Shown in pieces: positions 1 to 11,179 of a stretch of DNA of 64,000 nt. A program made the translations under genes and the position numbers. The stretch is from Monoplex corrugatus (lineage: Eukaryota; Mollusca; Gastropoda; Littorinimorpha; Ranellidae). The first letter of the stretch is position 1; each line of letters begins with the position of its first letter. The notes under the pieces are model-generated. The model saw only the letters and a program-made list of their open reading frames with translations, was not told the origin of the DNA and ran no database searches. Where the stretch lies: the NCBI GenBank assembly GCA_030674185.1, contig CM060305.1:169898495-169962494 (forward strand). Reading direction: 5' to 3'.

Positions 1-850
1 GAAGCATGTGATCTCTTCAGGTTAATAATCAGCGTCAAGAAAACTGAGGAAATTGGACAAGGGACAAACTCACCACCAGAGATAAAACTCGGTGGTGAAT
101 CTCTGAAAACAGTAGATAAGTTTGTTTACTTGGGATCCACCATAACATCGACCCTACCTTTGGTTGAGGAATTGACAAGCAGAATAGGAAAGGCTACAGC
201 CGCATTCAAGAAACTTGTGGAAAGAGCATGGGAAAATGATAAGCTTAGGATAAAAACCAAGACTGTAATTTACCAAACATGCGTCCTCTCAACACTCCTT
301 TACGGGAGTGAGACGTGGACCTTGTGTGCTGGTCAGGAGAGGAGGTTAAATAGTTTTCATATGAGGTGTTTACGAAAAATTTTAAAAATTAAATGGCAAG
401 ATAGAGTCCCGGATACAGAAGTGCTCAAAAGAGCTGGCATTCAGCCACTATATCCCATCCTGCGGTCTCGGCATCTCAGGTGGCTTGGTCACATTGCGTG
501 CATGGATAACTCCAGAATCCCAAGCAGATATTGTATGGGGAACTGTCTGAGGGCATGTGCAACGTTGGACAACCCAAGCTTCGCTTCAAGGACCAGTGTA
601 AAACGTCCATGATGGAATCAATGTTGTGAACTGGGATACGGTTGCCCAGCATCGAGTGGGGTGGAGAGCTGCTGTTTTCGCGGGAGCAAAGAGCTATGAA
701 GAGGATAGAGTCGAGCGCGCTATAGAGGCTAGACAAAGACACAAATGTGCCACGGTGGATGACTCCACAGTATACTACTACTGTAGTCATTGTCAGAAAC
801 CTGCCGATCATGCATTGGTTGTTTTAGCCATGAGCGTTGCTGTGTTTTAA
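1..850 (+). mobile_element. Non-LTR retrotransposon relic, RT C-terminus and terminal zinc finger
   Basis: An open frame runs from the left edge to 612 and reads as the end of a LINE reverse transcriptase: KFVYLGSTITS, a thumb-like helix region, then LLYGSETWTL and RHLRWLGHIACM, all typical of the region after the catalytic YxDD, which lies outside the window. After 612 the frame shifts and continues as WDTVAQHRVGWRAAVFAGAK to YYYCSHCQK. A further shift near 800 is needed to reach CRSCIGCFSHERC, completing a C-terminal C2H2-like finger. At least two frameshifts make it a dead copy. The clade cannot be fixed from this fragment; related C-terminal pieces lie at 51.8-53.2 kb and 55.5 kb. Confidence 0.8.
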
Positions 851-1065
851 GATAACTAATTTTCCACTGTCGACCGTTGCCATTGACGAAAAAGGCCACA
901 GAAGTATGCCTTGTCATCTAAGCTTTTGTTAAGCACTTGGGGTTCATGCAAGATGAGGCTCTGTACAATCAGTCATTATTATCATTATTCCCTCTTCCAT
1001 TTCTTCTTTTTCTTTTTTGGCCTGGCTACAATACTGTATGCTTTGCACTGCCACACTGTGTATAG

Positions 1066-1215
1066 TGCTGTAGTATGCTGTGAAGTATGTTGCTGTAGTA
1101 TGCTGTGAAGTATGTTGCTGTAGTATGCTGTGAAGTATGTTGCTGTAGTATGCTGTGAAGTATGTTGCTTAGTATGCTGTGAAGTATGTTGCTGTAGTAT
1201 GTTGTGAAGTATGTA
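1066..1215. repeat. 25-bp minisatellite, about 6 copies
   Basis: Units of the form TGCTGTAGTATGCTGTGAAG plus TATGT repeat with 25-bp spacing at 1066, 1091, 1116 and 1141. Later units carry small deletions. It lies downstream of CPS exon 10, in the following intron. Confidence 0.9.
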
Positions 1216-1526
1216 TGTTTCCTTTCAGGCCTGACCGTTTCTATGTATGCATGACACTTATTATTATGTAATAGTCTTGTTACTTCCCTGCGTGAACTTA
1301 CTATCATTTGGCATTCATATCATTTCCATTCTGTCTTCATAGCCCTTCCATGACACTGTTCAGTGTGCCTAGAGCTCAAAAACAGGTAGGTGCTTTATGA
1401 GCATTTACAACTTCTGCTTTGAGCAACATATACACAACAATAACTAACTAACAATATTTCAGTTGGTATAATAACACTAAATATAATGGCTCACACACTT
1501 CTACAACTAGAAACAGATACATATTA

Positions 1527-1688
<162 letters not shown>

Positions 1689-1852
1689 TCATTTGTATGG
1701 ACTCATGATGTTTGTGTGGTGTTTTGTCTTCCCCTCAGGGGAAGGAGCTGACCTTGCGTACTGTATGATGCTTATCTCAGTTTTATATGTTACCTACTTT
1801 TGCGAAGTGTTAAAGGCTCTTGTGAAATGAGGCATTGTATAAGTAGTCATTA

Positions 1853-2052
1853 ATATCATCATCATCTTCACTGCCGTCATCATCATCATCATCATCGTCA
1901 TTGTCGTCACCACCACCACCAGCATCATCGTTGTTGTCATCATCATCATCATCATCATCATCATTATCATCCAACTTTATTTTTTCCCCCCAATTTCTAG
2001 TAAATCTTACAAAGTCATTGTCGTCATCATCATTATCATCATCATCATTACT
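1853..2052. repeat. (TCA)n-type trinucleotide repeat, interrupted
   Basis: Runs of TCATCATCA, with GTCGTC and CACCAC variants, occupy 1853-1973 and 2017-2052. The poly-Ser and poly-Asp frames they create are artefacts. Confidence 0.9.
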
Positions 2053-2189
2053 ACACAACTTTTCGGCAGTTTCTAGTGAATCCCAACAAACATGAATATT
2101 TACAAACTGCACAATAATATATCACAGTATTATTAAGACAAATTTCAAGCATGAACAAAACTTACATAACAGGTGCAACAGCCAAATGG

Positions 2190-2510
2190 GTCAACAATGG
2201 ACTTCCCATCACAAAGTCCTGGGTCTGATCTGCCTGCACATCTCCGCCTATGGGATGGAGATTTCTCCCATCTCTCAGGTTAATATGTGTGCAGACGTCC
2301 AGTGTCTAACCCTCTTCATGTGTATGTGCGTGCATAATATCAAATACACATGTTAAAGATCCCGTAAACCATGTCAGTGGTGAGCTTATGGAAACGAGAA
2401 CACCCAACATGCACATCCATCGAAGATGGAGTATGCAGACTGTGCAGCAACATAGCACCTGCGTAGTGTGGGTAAAACAACCTGCATACACCTATCTGAG
2501 AAAAATTGGA
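2190..2510 (+). mobile_element. SINE family 1, copy A
   Basis: This segment resembles sequences at 20.2-20.84 kb and 39.8-40.16 kb. Shared landmarks in order are a box-B-like GGGTCTGATC, a GTGGAGATTT-like element, AACCCTCTTCATRTGTA, ACATGTTAMAGAT, and GTATGCAGACTGTGCA followed by GTAAAACAACC. Copy C has a clean box B (GGTTCGATCCT), so a tRNA-derived head is likely. It lies in the intron between exons 9 and 10. Confidence 0.65.
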
Positions 2511-2882
2511 ATGTAATTCTTTTTTTAATTTGGAACTGCAACAGATTGTTAGCCTTGTAGAACAAAATATATCAAACTTGCAAAAACTGAAACAAAAGTA
2601 CTCCAGAAAGTAAGTAGCCTTCTTACTGAGAGACAAGTTTAGCCAGGTAGCCATTACTCCAGAAAACTGACAAATATAAGACAACAGGCAAGTTGTAAAT
2701 GATTAATTCAATGAAAGAACAACATGAAGTTTTACTGTGTGTCCATTCTGGGTGAAATAGACAACACCCACTATTTCCGCACAAGCTGAGAACAAGCACT
2801 TAATATGACTGTATATATTGTATTTTCATGGTCAGAAAACTAGTAAAGGAGACTGTATCTGTCATATCAGTATATAACTTAC

Positions 2883-2984
2883 GTCCATGTGTTTGACAGA
2901 TTCTGGTGGTTTCTGGTGTGGGATGACATCTCTGACACTGGATCCCTTTTGTTCAATCAGGTCATGAAAGTAGTCAAACAGAAA
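2883..2984 (-). CDS. CPS1: CPS III/CPS1-like, exon 9: end of amidotransferase domain and linker
   Basis: Thirty-four codons, from FLFDYFHDLIEQKG to HQKPPESVKHMD. The first part matches the helix that closes the small subunit after the catalytic His-Glu (LFDSFFSLIKKG in mammalian CPS1). The rest is the poorly conserved linker to the synthetase domain. The splice sites are good: acceptor GTTTCAG and donor GTAAGT, both phase 0. A long (CA)n tract starts about 85 bp upstream of the acceptor in transcript direction, and a 65-bp minisatellite lies further into the same intron. Confidence 0.92.
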
Positions 2985-3067
2985 CTGAAACAACAAGTAC
3001 ACAAGTATTGAAATAACAATCACCCCCAAGCTGAAAGAACAAAGAAAAACCAAATCAAACCAAAAAT

Positions 3068-3072
3068 ATACA

Positions 3073-3137
<65 letters not shown>

Positions 3138-3164
3138 AAAAAAAAACCCACTCAGTCTCATTGT

Positions 3165-3219
<55 letters not shown>

Positions 3220-3282
3220 ACACAGACACACACACACACACACACACACAGACACACACACACACACAACACATACACACAC

Positions 3283-3320
<38 letters not shown>

Positions 3321-3322
3321 CC
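3068..3322. repeat. Compound (CA)n microsatellite
   Basis: Two long CA tracts (3071-3131 and 3167-3320) flank about 35 bp of unique sequence. The cysteine/valine frames on the other strand are repeat artefacts. Confidence 0.97.
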
Positions 3323-3474
3323 GACACATGTTAAATACGAGAGTTGTGATGAAGGGAGAGTTTTGATGATTGATTCAGACAGTGATAGTGAGGGCAAGTT
3401 AGCTGTCCCAGTCAACAGCAAAGGAGATGGAGAGACTTGATGGTGACATCAGTGAGTGTTGCTTCAAGCTGGAA

Positions 3475-4133
3475 AGTACTGTAAAGTACAATGGGTGTAG
3501 TGTTTGATGCAGATACAGACACTGATTGTGGTGATATACAATGGTGTAAAATACACTGGGTGTAGTGTTTGATGCAGATACAGACACTGATTGTGGTGAT
3601 ATACAATGGTGTAAAGTACACTGGGTGTAGTGTTTGATGCAGATACTGACACTGATTGTGGTGATATACAATGGTGTAAAGTACACTGGGTGTAGTGTTT
3701 GATGCAGATACAGACACTGATTGTGGTGATATACAATGGTGTAAAGTACACTGGGTGTAGTGTTTGATGCAGATACTGACACTGATTGTGGTGATATACA
3801 ATGGTGTAAAGTACACTGGGTGTAGTGTTTGATACAGATACAGACACTGATTGTGGTGATATACAATGGTGTAAAGTACACTGGGTATAGTGTTTGATAC
3901 AGATACTGACAATGATTGTGGTGATATACAATGGTGTAAAATACACTGGCTGTAGTGTTTGATGCAGATACAGACACTGATTGTGGTGATATACAATGGT
4001 GTAAAGTACACTGGGTGTAGTGTTTGATGCAGATACAGACACTGATTGTGGTGATATACAATGGTGTAAAGTACACTGGGTGTAGTGTTTGATGCAGATA
4101 CTGACAATGATTGTGGTGATATGCAATGGTGTG
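3475..4133. repeat. 65-bp minisatellite, about 10 copies
   Basis: The GTGTAGTGTTTGATGCAGAT motif recurs every 65 bp (3496, 3561, 3626 and on), followed by ACACTGATTGTGGTGATA and ATACAATGGTGTAAA. Because 65 is not a multiple of three, overlapping long minus-strand frames appear that step through the same peptide; they are not genes. It lies in the intron between exons 8 and 9. Confidence 0.95.
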
Positions 4134-4144
4134 CTTGTGTATGA

Positions 4145-4594
4145 TAGCTTTTGCATTTTCTGAATGAGATACAACACTAATTTCAGGCTTCCTGTGTGTT
4201 TTAGAGGGGTTTTCATATTGTTCTTTTTTTAGGCTTGTGGAGAACACTTTGGACTACGTGCATGTACAAAAAAATATTCTGGAAGACCTCTCTGTGATAT
4301 TCTATGGTAAAATGTAGAGTGTAGTGTCGTAGCTTTTGTGTCCAATAAGGAGCACCTGCCCTCTTCAATAGCTTCTGCATTTTCTGAATGAGATACAACA
4401 CTAATTTCAGGCTTCCTATGTGTTTTAGAGGGGTTTTCATATTGTTCTTTTTTTAAGCTTGTGGAGAACACTTTGGTCTACGTGCATGTAAAAAAGTATT
4501 CTGGAAGACCTCTCTGTGATATTCTATGGTAAAATGTAGAGTGTAGTGTCGTAGCTTTTGTGTCCAATAAGGAGCACCTGCCCTCTTCAATAGC
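4145..4594. repeat. Tandem duplication of a 224-bp segment
   Basis: The block beginning TAGCTTTTGCATTTTCTGAA at 4145 recurs at 4369 as TAGCTTCTGCATTTTCTGAA, and both end at CACCTGCCCTCTTCAATAGC. Only a few substitutions and one small indel separate them, so the duplication is recent. It lies directly after the 65-bp array. Confidence 0.9.
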
Positions 4595-5024
4595 TAACAG
4601 TTTTTCTCAGAACCATTTTGTCTTATTTTTGCATCAAAAATTGAGATGAGATGCATGTTCACCATACATGATTCATTTATCTACAGTAAGGAGGGAGGAA
4701 ATATGTTTAATATTATATGTCTGTTGTGTGCGTAATGAAAACTCAAATTTTGGCAAATATTTTTAAAAGTCAAAAAACCTGCAGTACAGGAAGATGCACA
4801 GGGCAACGCAATGAGAGACTGCAGTATCATTGAGTAAATCTAGCCTGGAAATAGGATTAAACTTGGTAAAGATACTGAGTCAAAGGCCCCATCAAAATAT
4901 CTTCAAAAGACGAAAACATACACAGACATGAGCACAAAAATCAAACATCATTTATATGATTTTCCTTTCCCATTAAGCAGACACAAAAATTGTAGTTTTA
5001 TTGTTGCATGATATTATACTGTAC
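4595..5024. other. Intron sequence, nothing recognised
   Basis: AT-rich unique sequence between the 224-bp duplication and CPS exon 8. I see no coding, RNA or repeat feature. Confidence 0.5.
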
Positions 5025-5102
5025 CTCTGTATCTGTAGGGCCACCCCAAGCTTCTGGGTGGAACTGGGCAGTGAAGATTGGCTTCTTTGTGTGCATGATA
5101 CC
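5025..5102 (-). CDS. CPS1: CPS III/CPS1-like, exon 8: amidotransferase His-Glu
   Basis: Twenty-six codons, [20 protein letters not shown] then GPTDTE. FHPE holds the histidine and glutamate that complete the class I glutamine amidotransferase triad with the cysteine in exon 6; the matching mammalian segment is AVQFHPEVTPGP. The acceptor is GTTTCAG and the donor GTACAG. Both ends are in phase 0 and join exons 7 and 9 without changing frame. All catalytic residues visible here are intact. Confidence 0.94.
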
Positions 5103-6080
5103 CTGAAACAATCACTGTCATCAATTATTTATGCCCTGCATCTTACTTTCCTTACAGCATTAAATAATCGATTCTTTGGCTTCTCGGTGTCCAACAACAA
5201 TATTTTACTTATAAACACAAGTTGATCAGTTTTGTCTTTTTCTCTGTGTGTATATAATAATTTTGGTAGTTGCCGTGACTTAAACTTACTTCATGCAGAC
5301 ATTGTTATTGTTATAGCTGTTCAAAGCTCAGCCGACTGCATAGAGCCATATCAGGGCCATAACCACTTCAAAACACACAAAACTTCAACAGGAAAAAAAA
5401 GAAAAGAAAATTAAATACACATATCAATGCATTCATGCACATAATCTAAGGATGTGCCCCTGGCGTTGACCACACCATCCACTTTATCGCACAGAGGATT
5501 TAAAAAACACACCCAAATACAAATTTAAGCATACCTAAAGACACCAAAACATATATAAAAACGGGCATAAATTACCTAAAATTGCTTCCGGATATCTCAC
5601 CTCCCTAGAGCCAAAAATGCCTTAATACATGTACCCAATTATCAATCTTGAGAAAAAGTATGTAAGACTGTATCGAACACATACAGCTGAATGGACCAGC
5701 AAGGCAGAAAATGATAGGTAAAAAATGACAGAAGGCAAAGGAGCAAGGCAGAAACACACTGACAGAAAAGAGGAAATATCTAGCACAGAATTTCCAGCCA
5801 TTCCATATCTTGAATGAATGTAATACTTAATCATTTAAGGCATTCCATATCTTAAATGAAAGATTACAATGCAAATTTTTAATCATGCTGTTAGAATTTC
5901 CATACATTACTTTTTCATTTCTTAAATTTCCAATGATTGCAACAGCTTCCCAATTGGGAATTTCAGAATGCCAAGTGATCAAAGAGTGAAATTTAGTAAT
6001 TTAAAGGAAACAAGGGAAATTTCACATTGATAACTTTTGAATCAAGAAAAGCATGTTTTTTTCTGCAAAATAGCCGTACC
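5103..6080. other. Intron sequence, nothing recognised
   Basis: Intron between exons 7 and 8. It is A/T-rich, with short A runs near 5390. No repeat family seen elsewhere in the window was recognised before the RTE fragment at 6081. Confidence 0.5.
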
Positions 6081-6316
6081 TCATTATCATCATCATCAGG
6101 TGCCTTGCCGCATGGCGTTGGCAATTATGGACTTCCATCTGTCTCTATCACTCGTAGCCTCAAGTATCTCTTCCACCCTCCTTGTCCCCAGCCACTCTGC
6201 AAGTCCGTTGAGTATCTTCTCCCTGGGTCTACCTGGTGCTCTCTTTTCCTCCAGCTTTCCCGTTGTCAGGTGCTCCAATTCCCCTTTCCTCACAAAATGG
6301 CCTATAAATGTTGCCA
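6081..6316 (-). mobile_element. RTE-type LINE, 3'-terminal fragment
   Basis: Read on the minus strand it gives ATFIGHFVRKGELEHL, then GRPREKILNGLAEWLGTRR, and ends ANAMRQGT before a tail of TGATGATGATAATGA. The same peptide and tail end the larger RTE copy at 19.7-19.96 kb. It is a 5'-truncated insertion in the intron between exons 7 and 8. Confidence 0.88.
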
Positions 6317-6491
6317 TACATAGATTACTCATTTAAAGGTTTTTAGGACTCTACTTGGAATTTTCTGTCAATTATTTCAAGTATAATTGTGGCAGAGGAA
6401 CTAAACATTAAAAAATGGCATCTGCTTCATACACACAGCCCTACTTTTGGTATGCTTGTAGCGTATAGCTACATCAGATAATAGCATTTAC

Positions 6492-6633
6492 CTCATTTGT
6501 CTTGTCGTTGGCATTCACAAACAACACTTTCCAGTCAGGTGACAGAGAATCACTGTCAACAGCATAACCATGGTTTTGAGAAGTGATAAAGGCTTGCCCA
6601 CTTTCCGTGTTTAAAACTGGCTGGTTGTGTCCC
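6492..6633 (-). CDS. CPS1: CPS III/CPS1-like, exon 7: amidotransferase core
   Basis: After completing an arginine split with exon 6, this exon reads [20 protein letters not shown] then [20 protein letters not shown] and ANDKTNE. RGHNQP and [11 protein letters not shown] are hallmarks of the amidotransferase domain of CPS and CAD proteins (RGQNQP and ITAQNHGYALD in mammalian CPS1). The length is 142 bp, one base plus 47 codons. The acceptor is ATTTCAG and the donor GTAAAT. It has no stops and no lesions. It lies 1.1 kb from exon 6. Confidence 0.95.
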
Positions 6634-7716
6634 CTGAAATATAATCAAATGAAACTGAACAAATGTTCCAAAAGAAAAAGTATTGATTTTAAGTTTGCAT
6701 TGGTGAAGAGACAAACAAATAGAATTCAAATAAATAGTCCGAAAATATCTGTCATGATCAAATTACTTAGCGTGTAATCAGTAATTATGACTGACTACTG
6801 AATGCCAACTGACTGTTCTGCATTAATGAGAGAGAAAAGATCTTTATTGTCCTCATAATACTGGCCCTGACAAAAGTTGACATCTATTTTTTTCTTTGCT
6901 ACGCAAGTTTTTCACTTTCAAATGCATAAATCACACACAATCATGTAAACATTTATCTGCATTAGCTAAAAAGGCAACACGGATTTATCAACAAACAAGT
7001 CATCACAGTCAACATCTTGCTGTCAGAGGCAATCTTTAAAGATGAGGAAACAATTTCATCAATTCACGAAAATGTAACTGTGCATGTGAAAATGAAAAAT
7101 AATGAAAAAGCTGAAGCCTCTATTACCTCATTCCCCTATGACCTTAAGTTACCAGAAAATCATTTCCCTTTCTTTCAAAAGAGGAAGACTGTTTCATAGC
7201 GACAAGAGAGAGCTGTATGTCTGCAAATTTGTCTGTCTGTCTGTGTGTCTGACAAAAATATGTTCTCGACAGATCATTACCAAATTTTGATCTAAAGTAT
7301 GGACTGTCAAGAAGTTGCAGTGTGAAGATTGAAAGATAAGACATCAATATGAAGGTCACATGGATGAAAAAAGATGGCTAATATAGTACTTTTTAAGGAA
7401 TGTATGTAAACAGCATTTTCTCAAGAACTTCAAACTATACCTGAAATCTAGTTTTACCCTTGTGATAGTCCACCTTTATCCTCAATGAACATCAAATTTT
7501 ATTTGAACTGAAGCTTCCTTGAGGTCACAATGATCTTGAAAAGTTCAAAATCTGGAGTTTCCGTATTTTTCTTTTATATATCAAAGGACATAGTTTGAAT
7601 GGCTTAATCATCTTTTCTTGTTTGTTTCAGTGTACACTTTGCTATACCCAAATACACTGTAAGTGGTCTTGAAACCCATGTGTGAGTGAGAAGAATTAAA
7701 AGGAAGTGAAAATTAC
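6634..7716. other. Intron sequence, nothing recognised
   Basis: Unique AT-rich sequence between exons 6 and 7. A short GTCT run occurs near 7230. No gene or dispersed repeat was recognised. Confidence 0.5.
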
Positions 7717-7820
7717 CTGTTGCCGAGGGGAAGCTTGTAGGACTTGGCTCCAGCAGCCAGCGCTGTCAGCTGATTGCCCATGCATATACCAAACACTGGC
7801 TCCGTGCGCGTGTCAATCAC
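7717..7820 (-). CDS. CPS1: CPS III/CPS1-like, exon 6: amidotransferase nucleophile
   Basis: The exon reads [20 protein letters not shown] then [14 protein letters not shown], plus two bases of an arginine codon. FGICMGNQ is the nucleophile elbow of class I amidotransferases. The cysteine is present, whereas mammalian CPS1 has serine here and cannot use glutamine. The enzyme is therefore predicted to hydrolyse glutamine to supply ammonia, the CPS III condition. The acceptor is TTGACAG and the donor GTAATT; it ends in phase 2, matching exon 7. N-acetylglutamate dependence cannot be judged because the regulatory domain is outside the window. Confidence 0.95.
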
Positions 7821-8011
7821 CTGTCAATAAAACACAACATAACTGATGACTGTCTTCGACTGGGTCATGCAATGCATGGACAGTCCCCCTTTGCTTGGTG
7901 AAATGGCTACTGTGTGGCATCGGCAGCTGGGAGGTGATTGTCCAGAGAGCAATGAAGTATTGGCGCTCTGAGTCCCACTCAGCACCCTGAGTTATTTCTT
8001 GTTTACCAGAA

Positions 8012-8578
8012 TGTACTTATGCCCCTTTACCACACATTGTACTTATGCCCCTTTACCACATTGTACTATGCCCCTTACACACATTGTACTTATGCCCCTT
8101 TACCACACATTGTACTTATGCCCCTTTACCACACATTGTACTTATGCCCCTTTACCACACATTGTACTTATGCCCCTTTACCTACACATTGTACTTATGC
8201 CCCTTTACTACACATTGTACTTATGCTCCTTTACCACACATTGTACTTATGCCCCTTTACTACACATTGTACTTATGCCCCTTTACTACACATTGTACTT
8301 ATGCTCCTTTACCACACATTGTACTTATGCCCCTTTACTACACATTGTACTTATGCTCCTTTACCACACATTGTACTTATGCCCCTTTACCACACATTGT
8401 ACTTATGCCCTTTACCACACATTGTGCTTATGCTCCTTTACCACACATTGTACTTATGCCCCTTTACCACACATTGTACTTATGCCCCTTTACCACACAT
8501 TGTGCTTATGCCCTTTACCACACATTGACTTATGCCCTTACCACACATTGTAGGCTACTTATGCCCATTTACCACACA
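8012..8578. repeat. 26-bp minisatellite, about 21 copies
   Basis: Unit GTACTTATGCCCCTTTACCA plus CACATT, with variants (GCTCC for GCCCC, ACTACA for ACCACA). Copies decay at the right end. All three plus frames are open because the unit lacks stops; none is a gene. It lies in the intron between exons 5 and 6, about 190 bp upstream of exon 6 in transcript direction. Confidence 0.96.
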
Positions 8579-8580
8579 TT

Positions 8581-9421
8581 TCATTGCTCAGTTTAAAAGA
8601 GGATAGATTTATTAATCTCACTTAAGTTGAAGTTCTCTGTGAATTTGTGTGCAAATATGTGTTATGTTACGTATGCATACAACCATGTGTGTGTGTATAA
8701 TGGTATGTTTGTGTGTATATATCTGCATATGAAATACCAAAACCACTTCTAAGTAAATCAAACTAGCCTGCTGTGTCTAACTGTGTATTCTGCAAGTAAA
8801 AATTTTATCTCACTTGAAGCTGATTACATGCTGTTATACACAAACGTCCTTGACTTTGTTCACACTACCACTTTATCTTCTTGAAATAGTTTGCAAACTT
8901 GTTTAATATAACAACATAACATAAGCCACAACAATACATTGATAACAAAAACAAAAACAAAAATATCAAATGAAAAAAAAAAAGAGAGAGAGGAGAGAGA
9001 AAAGAACATCAGGTTCACAAAACTGAACAAATGAACTAAACATAAACAGTTCGATTGGCAGACTATACTAACTGCAAAATGTTCAATCAGTTGGTGAGAA
9101 AATTATGGAAAGATGTCACATGGAGGTGTCACTGTTGCAATCTACTCCATTCAGCTACCCATTTCCGATGCATGCAGTATCTTCCTATCTGACAAAGTAG
9201 GTTGGAACAAGAATGTCTTTTGCAACCAATATGTACAAAAGAGCTGGTAGATGGGTGAGTAAGATATGATAAGTGTTTACTGAAAGGGATTTGTATTAAA
9301 ATCTATATCTAATTGCGCATACATAACCATATCTTACAAGTGCAGATTAGCACTATCTGGCAGGTGGTGACGTATCTGTTATGGATAAAAGTAGGGATTA
9401 CATATTGGGTGTAGACAGTGG
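8581..9421. other. Intron sequence, nothing recognised
   Basis: Unique sequence with a short A-rich and GA-rich tract near 8940-9000. No coding or dispersed repeat feature was recognised. Confidence 0.45.
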
Positions 9422-9635
9422 TGATGATGCTGTAAGACCCATCCTCTCAAGTTCCATAGAGTAATAGTCCTCAGGACAGAATGAACTGAAGGTTCCAGGT
9501 GGTAGACATACCTAGTTCATAGGATGACAAAGAGCATTCACATGATTGTGTCATACAGGGTAGATGATGCTGTAAGACCATCCTCTCAGGTTCCAGAGAT
9601 GTCCCAGAGACAGAATGAAATGAAGGTTCCAGGGA
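9422..9635. repeat. Imperfect direct duplication, 141-bp spacing
   Basis: GATGATGCTGTAAGACC and the following CATCCTCTCA, GACAGAATGAA and TGAAGGTTCCAGG occur in the same order at 9422 and 9563. The copies have diverged by substitutions and small indels. Confidence 0.75.
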
Positions 9636-10218
9636 GCACCAGCATGCAGCATCCATGATTTTCAACAGGGAGAAGCCTGCTAAAAGCTGTAGGGAGCCCA
9701 GGCTTAGTCCATTAGCACTGTGCCAGATTGCGTAAAGCTGCTGTCCCCATGCGCACGTAAACCTCAATACTGATGCTGAAGATCAATCAAGACAGAGAGG
9801 AACATATGTTGCTGACACAGTAACCAGGTTTAAAGGAAAGAACAGACAGCACTGATGCGACTGCTGTAAAGGATCTGAGCACTCAGGACAGCGGTAGAGC
9901 ACTCTGACTGGGCAACCATTGTGGTCTGGATCGTCATGATCATTGAGAATGGTGAATTACAGGGGAAGAGGTATACCCAGCAGTTGTTTTTTTGGCTACA
10001 AATTTCTGGCTGTAAAAGGAGAAATAAACAGCCATCACATTTCCTGGATGTGTCCTGCAGGAGTCCACAAAGGCCACTGACTTCACTGCAGCACTGGCCT
10101 GAGGCAAGCGTTTTTTGGGGAGCGGTTTTCCTAAAAACTGGCTGCTGAATGGGGGAGATCACAGCAGTGACAACTAATGGTGGGTGTCTTTTCACCGTTT
10201 TCTCAACCAAATATTGAA
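9636..10218. other. Intron sequence, nothing recognised
   Basis: No coding exon, known repeat or RNA gene was recognised in this part of the intron between exons 5 and 6. Confidence 0.4.
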
Positions 10219-10282
10219 TACTTAGCAGTTAGAATGGTCTTTCACAAAAAATACTTAGCAGTTAGAATGGTCTTTCACAAAA
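10218..10282. repeat. 33-bp direct repeat, two copies
   Basis: ATACTTAGCAGTTAGAATGG followed by TCTTTCACAAAAA is repeated head to tail at 10218 and 10251 without visible mismatch. Confidence 0.9.
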
Positions 10283-10457
10283 ACTGAGTTCATGCATCTG
10301 TAAGATATGGTTACATATATGCAATTAAAACAAACTGTTAATTCTATCGACTCATAAAACCCAATATGACCTGGAATGATTTATACTACAGACTCAAAGA
10401 TTACAAACAAACAAAAAACTTACTATCAGTTTATAGGACCAGCTCACACAAACTCAC

Positions 10458-10586
10458 TTTTTTGATGTGATTGATTGTCACCTGGGCAAGAGAAGGGTCA
10501 CCTGGTCCATTTGTGATGAAAACTCCATCGTATGCCTCCCCTGTGAAGTCATAATCCCAGGGTACCAACTTGACCATCATGTTGCG
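10458..10586 (-). CDS. CPS1: CPS III/CPS1-like, exon 5: amidotransferase domain
   Basis: Forty-three codons, RNMMVKLVPWDYDFTGEAYD then GVFITNGPGDPSLAQVTINH and IKK. LVPWDYDF and the NGPGDP loop are conserved in CPS and CAD amidotransferase domains (mammalian CPS1 has LVPWNHDF and AGGPGNP). The donor is GTGAGT. The acceptor AG at 10587-10588 lies inside a short minisatellite, so similar AG sites occur upstream. The one chosen keeps phase 0 with exon 4 and aligns RNMMVKLVPW with RGAEVHLVPW. The intron before this exon is 10.3 kb and contains the nested LINE complex. Confidence 0.93.
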
Positions 10587-10738
10587 CTACACACATATAA
10601 CCAAACATATACATGTACTGTCATGTTGCACTACACACATCTATCCAAACATATGCCATTATGTTGCCCTAAACACATATATTTCAACACACACCATCAT
10701 GCTGCGCTATGTACATATATCCAAACATACACTGTTAC
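10574..10738. repeat. 38-44-bp minisatellite spanning the exon 5 acceptor, 4 copies
   Basis: ATCATGTTGCGCTACACACA and its variants recur at about 10577, 10621, 10659 and 10697. The first copy includes the first codons of exon 5 and its splice acceptor. Confidence 0.85.
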
Positions 10739-10759
10739 AAAGTAAAAAATCAAACACCA

Positions 10760-11085
10760 GTTGAGGTGGCAAGGTGGTCAGTGTAATAACCTAATGATTG
10801 GGAAATCACAAGTTCAAATCCACATCAGTCTAAAACATCACTGTGAGATTTTTCAGCCCCAACCAGTTCCTACTACACTTGAGCATGCAACAGATTCTTT
10901 GGGAAGATTGGGGCAAACAGTCAAATTTCATCCACTTACAGATGCATCACCGAGGTACAGGTGACCAACACCATAGGTGTCTGTATCTCTCAGGTCTGGC
11001 TGATGTCATAACATACAAAAGTAAGTGCAGAATACAGCTCTGTGAATCAGTCTTCATCCAAAATATAACTCCATAACACAATCAC
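10760..11085 (+). mobile_element. Possible tRNA-derived SINE
   Basis: The start resembles a tRNA-like promoter: a box-A-like GTGGCAAGGTGGTCAG, then a box-B-like AAGTTCAAATCC about 40 bp later, followed by non-coding sequence. No second copy was found in this window, so repeat status rests on the promoter-like layout only. Confidence 0.4.
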
Positions 11086-11179
11086 TCAGGACTCAGAGGA
11101 GGTATTCTATATGTAAATTAAGCCTAATTTTTTTTAAAACTCTAGAATTATTTTCCTCTGTGCTATTTGTCTTCAAAAA

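Noticed and set aside
1810..2112. Aspartate-rich and serine-rich proteins
   Set aside because: Translations of an interrupted (TCA)n repeat.
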